DNA of 64,000 bases from positions 2,356,001-2,420,000 of the forward strand of contig CADCXC010000004.1 in assembly GCA_902806595.1 (NCBI GenBank), in the 5' to 3' direction. Origin of the DNA: Pyrenopolyporus hunteri (taxonomy: Eukaryota > Ascomycota > Sordariomycetes > Xylariales > Hypoxylaceae). The translations under genes were made by a program, and so were the position numbers. Every line of letters starts with the position of its first letter. The stretch's first letter is position 1. This document shows positions 60,014 to 64,000 of the stretch, piece by piece. The notes under the pieces were generated by a model. It did not search any database and was not told where the DNA came from. It saw only the letters and a program-made list of their open reading frames with translations.

Positions 60014-63000
60014 GTTAATATATTAAACGTAATGTTAATATAGGGTTATATAAGCTTTATTATAAATTTAATATCGATAAATATTTATTTATTTATAATA
60101 TTTAAATATAAATATAAATAATTTTTTTTTTTACGAATTTTATTTTTTTTATAAAATAATATAAATCGTATATATTATATATAAAAGTAAAATTTTTTAA
60201 AAGGAATTTAATAATAAAGGTTATATATATATAAAGTAAATTTAAATAATTAATTTTAAATTTTCGATATTTTTTTATAATTTAAACGTTAAATTTTACG
60301 ATTTATTTAAAAAATTATATATAAAAAAAAATTATAAAATATTTTAAAATAAAAAATATCGTATAAATTATAATATTTTAAAAAATATAAAAATAAAATT
60401 ACGTAATTAAATACGTATTTTTATAAATTTAAACTTTATATTTAAATTAAATATTTACGATTATTAAAAATATATTTATATACGTAATAATCGTATAAAT
60501 TATATATATTTTTTTTAAAATAATTTAATTAAATCGTTTACGGTTATTTTATTAATAATAACGTAATTTAAAACGAAATAATTTTTTAATGTAATATTAA
60601 TAATTTATTTATAACGAATATCGATGTAATAAATATAAATTAATTTTAAAAAATTAATTATAATCGTTAAAATATTTATCGAATCGATAAATATCGTTAT
60701 TAATATTAATTATTTATAACTTAAATTAATAATTAAATTATTAATTTAAATTAACATTTTATTTAATAAAATTAAATTTATAAATTTAATTTTAATAAAT
60801 AATAATATAATTAAAAATTATTTTTTCGATTTTTAATAAATAAATTTATTAATTAAAAAAATTATTATTTTTTTTATAAATTATTATATATCGATAATAT
60901 TATTAAAAATTATATTATTATAATTAATAAAATTTAATTAAAAAGTTATATATTAAATTTTATTTAATAAAATATCGAAATTAATGATATTAATAATATA
61001 TTATATTAAATATACGATAATTATTTAATAATAAGTCGAAAAGTTAAAATTAATTTCGAATAATTTATTAAAAATTTAAATAATATCGAATTTAATTTAT
61101 ATAAAAAAAATTAATTAATTTTATATAATTTTAATATAATTTTATAGTTTTTTTATTTATAATTAATTTTTAAAGGTAAAATATAAAAAAATTAAATCGT
61201 TAAAAAATTTTTATAAAATTAAAATTTATAAAATCGTATTTTATAAGTATTTTTTCGACGAATTAAAATTAATTAATTTAAATTTATTTTAAAGTACGAT
61301 TTTTTCGAATAATTAAATCGAAAAATAAATAAGTTTTATTTAAAAGTTTAAATTCGAAAAAAATAACGAAGGTTTTTTTCGTTTAAAAAATAATATTTTT
61401 AATAAATTTATTAAAAATTAAATTATTAACGTAAATTAATAAAAGTATATTTATATTATTATTTTTATATATATAATAATTAATTATAAAAAATTCGAAA
61501 TTTAAAATTCGAAAAATTTTAATTAATATATAATATTATTAAAATAAAGTTTTACGTAATTTATATAAAATTTTATAAAATTAATAAACGTAATTAAAAT
61601 TTTTTCGTATAAATTTATAAAATTATTCGATATAAATTTTTTTATCGTATATTTCGAAATTTAAAAAAATAATAATTATATTTAATTAATAAAATTCGAA
61701 ATCGAAAATTATTATAAATATTAAAAATAATTTAATTAAAATAAAATCGATAACGATAATATATAAATTTTAAATTATTTATAAATTATATTTTTTTAAA
61801 TTTTTACGTATTATTTAACGCGTTTTATTACGTTATTATTAATTATTAAAATTAAATTTTTAATTTATAATTTATTTTTTTAATAAAATATTTATATTTA
61901 AAAACGAAGTTATTAAATTTTATATGTAATAATTTTTTAAATCGTGTATTTATTTTTTAAAAATAAATTATTATTTTTTTTATAGTTTTAAGTTTCGTTA
62001 AATTTATTTAAAGTTTTTAACGAATAAATAATTCGAATAATTAAAAGTTAAAAAATAATCGATTATTAAATTCGAAAAATAAAAAAATCGAATAATATTA
62101 AAAATGTAAATATTAATATTAATATAAATAAATTTTAAAATTAAAATTAATTAAATAATATAATTAATTAAAATAATATTACGAGGTAATTTTCGTAATA
62201 ATTATAATTAAATCGATTAAAACGTTTAAATTAAAATAAAATTAATTTAAAAGGAATTTTTATTTAAAATTAAATATTTTAATTCGATTAAAACGTTTTT
62301 AAAAAATTTAATATTCGATTTAATTATTAATTTAATTTTTAATTCGATTTTCGATTTAATTAAATTATTTAATTTAATTAAATCGTTTAATTTATTCGAG
62401 GAAAAATTAAATTTATTTAATATTAATATATTTAATTTAATAAATATAAAAGTAAAATTATTAATAAAGTTAAATAAATTTAAATGTTAATTTTTAAAAA
62501 TCGTAATTATATATATTTAATTTTTAAAAATTATTTAATTTTTAAAAATTATTTAAATTTTAAATAATTAAATCGAAAATAATTCGAATAAAAATTTTTA
62601 TTTTTACGGTTTTATAAAATTCGAATTTAAATTATTTATAAAGTTAAAAATAAATTTAAAAATAAATAAAATAATCGATTTAAAAAAAAATAATTATTTT
62701 ATATTATCGAAGTTCGAATTTAAATCGATAATCGATATAATTAATAAATTTTTAAATGTAATTTTTAAAATAAAAAAATCGAAGTATAATTTAATTTTTT
62801 CGAAAAATTTTTTTACGAATTAAATATCGATGATTTTTTTAATTTTTTTAAATTAAAAAAAATAAATATAATAAATAATATTATATTTATTTTCGTAATT
62901 TATTAATTAATTTTTAATAATATATAAGTTTATTTTCGTAAAATACGATTATCGTTTAATAATATAAATATTATAACTATATTTATAAAAATAAATAATT

Positions 63001-64000
63001 TATAATTATTAATTAAATAAATGTAAATTTAAAAACGTAGTTAAATATATTTATAATAATTTAAAATTTTTATTAATTCGAATCGATAAAAAATTTATTA
63101 TAATTACGGTAATTTATTTCGTAAAAAATTATAATATATAAAATAAATTAACGATATTAAAAGTAAATTATATTATTTATTATATAAATAATTCGATTTA
63201 TTTAATTAATTCGAATTATTTATAATAATAAATTATAACGAAATAAATTAATATATTATATATTTTAATTTATTTAATAACGTCGAAAAATTTTTTATTA
63301 TTATTAAAATAAATTATTTATATTAATAAAATTATTTATTATTCGATTATTTAAATTAATTTAATTATTTTAATAAAAATAAATTTAAATATTTTTATAA
63401 ACGTAAAAACGATTTAATAATATTTTAAATAATTATTAATTATATAAATTATATAATAATAATTATTATATTTATATTTATATTTTATTAAATCGAAAAT
63501 AATTAATATTAATGGTTTAAATTAAAAAATCGATAAAATTTAATTCGTTAATTTAATTATTTTATTAAATAAATACGTTTCGTATTTATAATTAATTATT
63601 TTAATTTTAAATATTTTAATATCGATACGTTTATATATAATTTTTACGCGTTTAACGTTAATATATATAAAATATTTATATATAAATTAATAAATAATAT
63701 ATAAAATAAAATTTAATTAAAATAATTTTTATATAAAAGTTAAATTAATTAATCGATAAATGTAAAAAATTATTACGTTTAATATTTAATTAATAATTAT
63801 AAATTATTAATTTTTATATTTATTAATTAAAATATCGATTCGATTATTAATTACGATTTTTTTAAAACGTAATTAATCGACGTTAAATATATTATAAAAA
63901 ATAAAAACGTTAAAAATTACATTAACGAAATAAAAAATATTAATAAATTTCGAAAAAGTAATAATTAAAATTTTTATTTTATTAAATATAATAGATTTTA
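60014..64000. repeat. AT-saturated RIP-like block (decayed repeats), continues beyond window
   Basis: Nearly 4 kb of extreme AT content with no meaningful ORF, tRNA or open gene. Remaining G and C are mostly CpG dinucleotides. On the plus strand I find only about five cytosines outside CpG, while non-CpG G is common. It is the degraded remains of repeated DNA (transposons or a centromere/heterochromatin-type region); no element ends or recognisable coding domains survive. The left border is sharp, within about 200 bp of the trs65 stop. Confidence 0.85.

Noticed and set aside
60014..64000. Mitochondrial DNA insertion as explanation for the AT-rich block
   Set aside because: No mitochondrial gene or rRNA fragment is visible, and the remaining G and C sit largely in CpG, which fits deaminated nuclear repeats better.
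1..64000. CRISPR arrays, operons or prokaryotic-type signals
   Set aside because: Spliceosomal introns and fungal families throughout; no regularly spaced identical repeats were seen.

Overview
This window is nuclear DNA of a filamentous ascomycete (Pezizomycotina, most likely a Sordariomycete). The evidence is short GT-AG introns in most genes, fungal-specific families (Sds3/Dep1-like, Coa3, Pta1, Trs65, fungal class I terpene synthase, DUF1989), a split tRNA-Phe, and long AT-saturated blocks typical of repeat-induced point mutation (RIP). Gene structures were assembled by hand: exons were joined only where splice sites, reading phase and family similarity agreed. All searches named below were not run.

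Layout. 0-8 kb: C-terminal end of tyrosyl-DNA phosphodiesterase 1 (+), acyl-CoA-binding protein (-), AIFM2/AMID-like FAD oxidoreductase (+), endocytic EH protein End3 (-). 8-18 kb: cleavage/polyadenylation factor Pta1/symplekin (-), cytochrome oxidase assembly factor Coa3 (+), Sds3/Dep1-like Rpd3L subunit (-), ribosome-biogenesis RRM protein Nop12 (+). 18-23 kb: alpha-tubulin (+) and an F-box protein (-). 23.5-24.4 kb: an 885-bp RIP-degraded DNA transposon with about 213-bp terminal inverted repeats and TA target duplication. 25-32 kb, the most accessory-looking part: a DUF1989 protein (+), a secreted proteinase K-type subtilase (-) and an eight-exon class I terpene synthase (-). 32-47 kb: Mediator subunit Med16 (-), a 271-bp MITE with perfect 35-bp inverted repeats, Hst3/Hst4-type sirtuin (+), CHD1 remodeller (-). 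47-60 kb: split tRNA-Phe (-), ABCE1/Rli1 (+), spliceosomal Prp40 (-), TRAPPII subunit Trs65 (+). 60-64 kb: an uninterrupted AT-rich block with almost no cytosine outside CpG on the plus strand.

No operon-like organisation or obvious complete gene cluster is present. Most genes are housekeeping, in alternating convergent and divergent pairs. Four act in chromatin or transcription control (Dep1-like, Med16, Hst3-like, CHD1), and Pta1, Prp40, Nop12 and Rli1 serve RNA processing and ribosomes. Intergenic DNA is peppered with a palindromic TAGGTACCTA-type motif. The points most worth follow-up are the strand-asymmetric, CpG-sparing deamination signature at the right end, the two inverted-repeat elements, the solitary terpene synthase, the TAGGTACC motif family, several tiny coding exons and a GC-AG intron.
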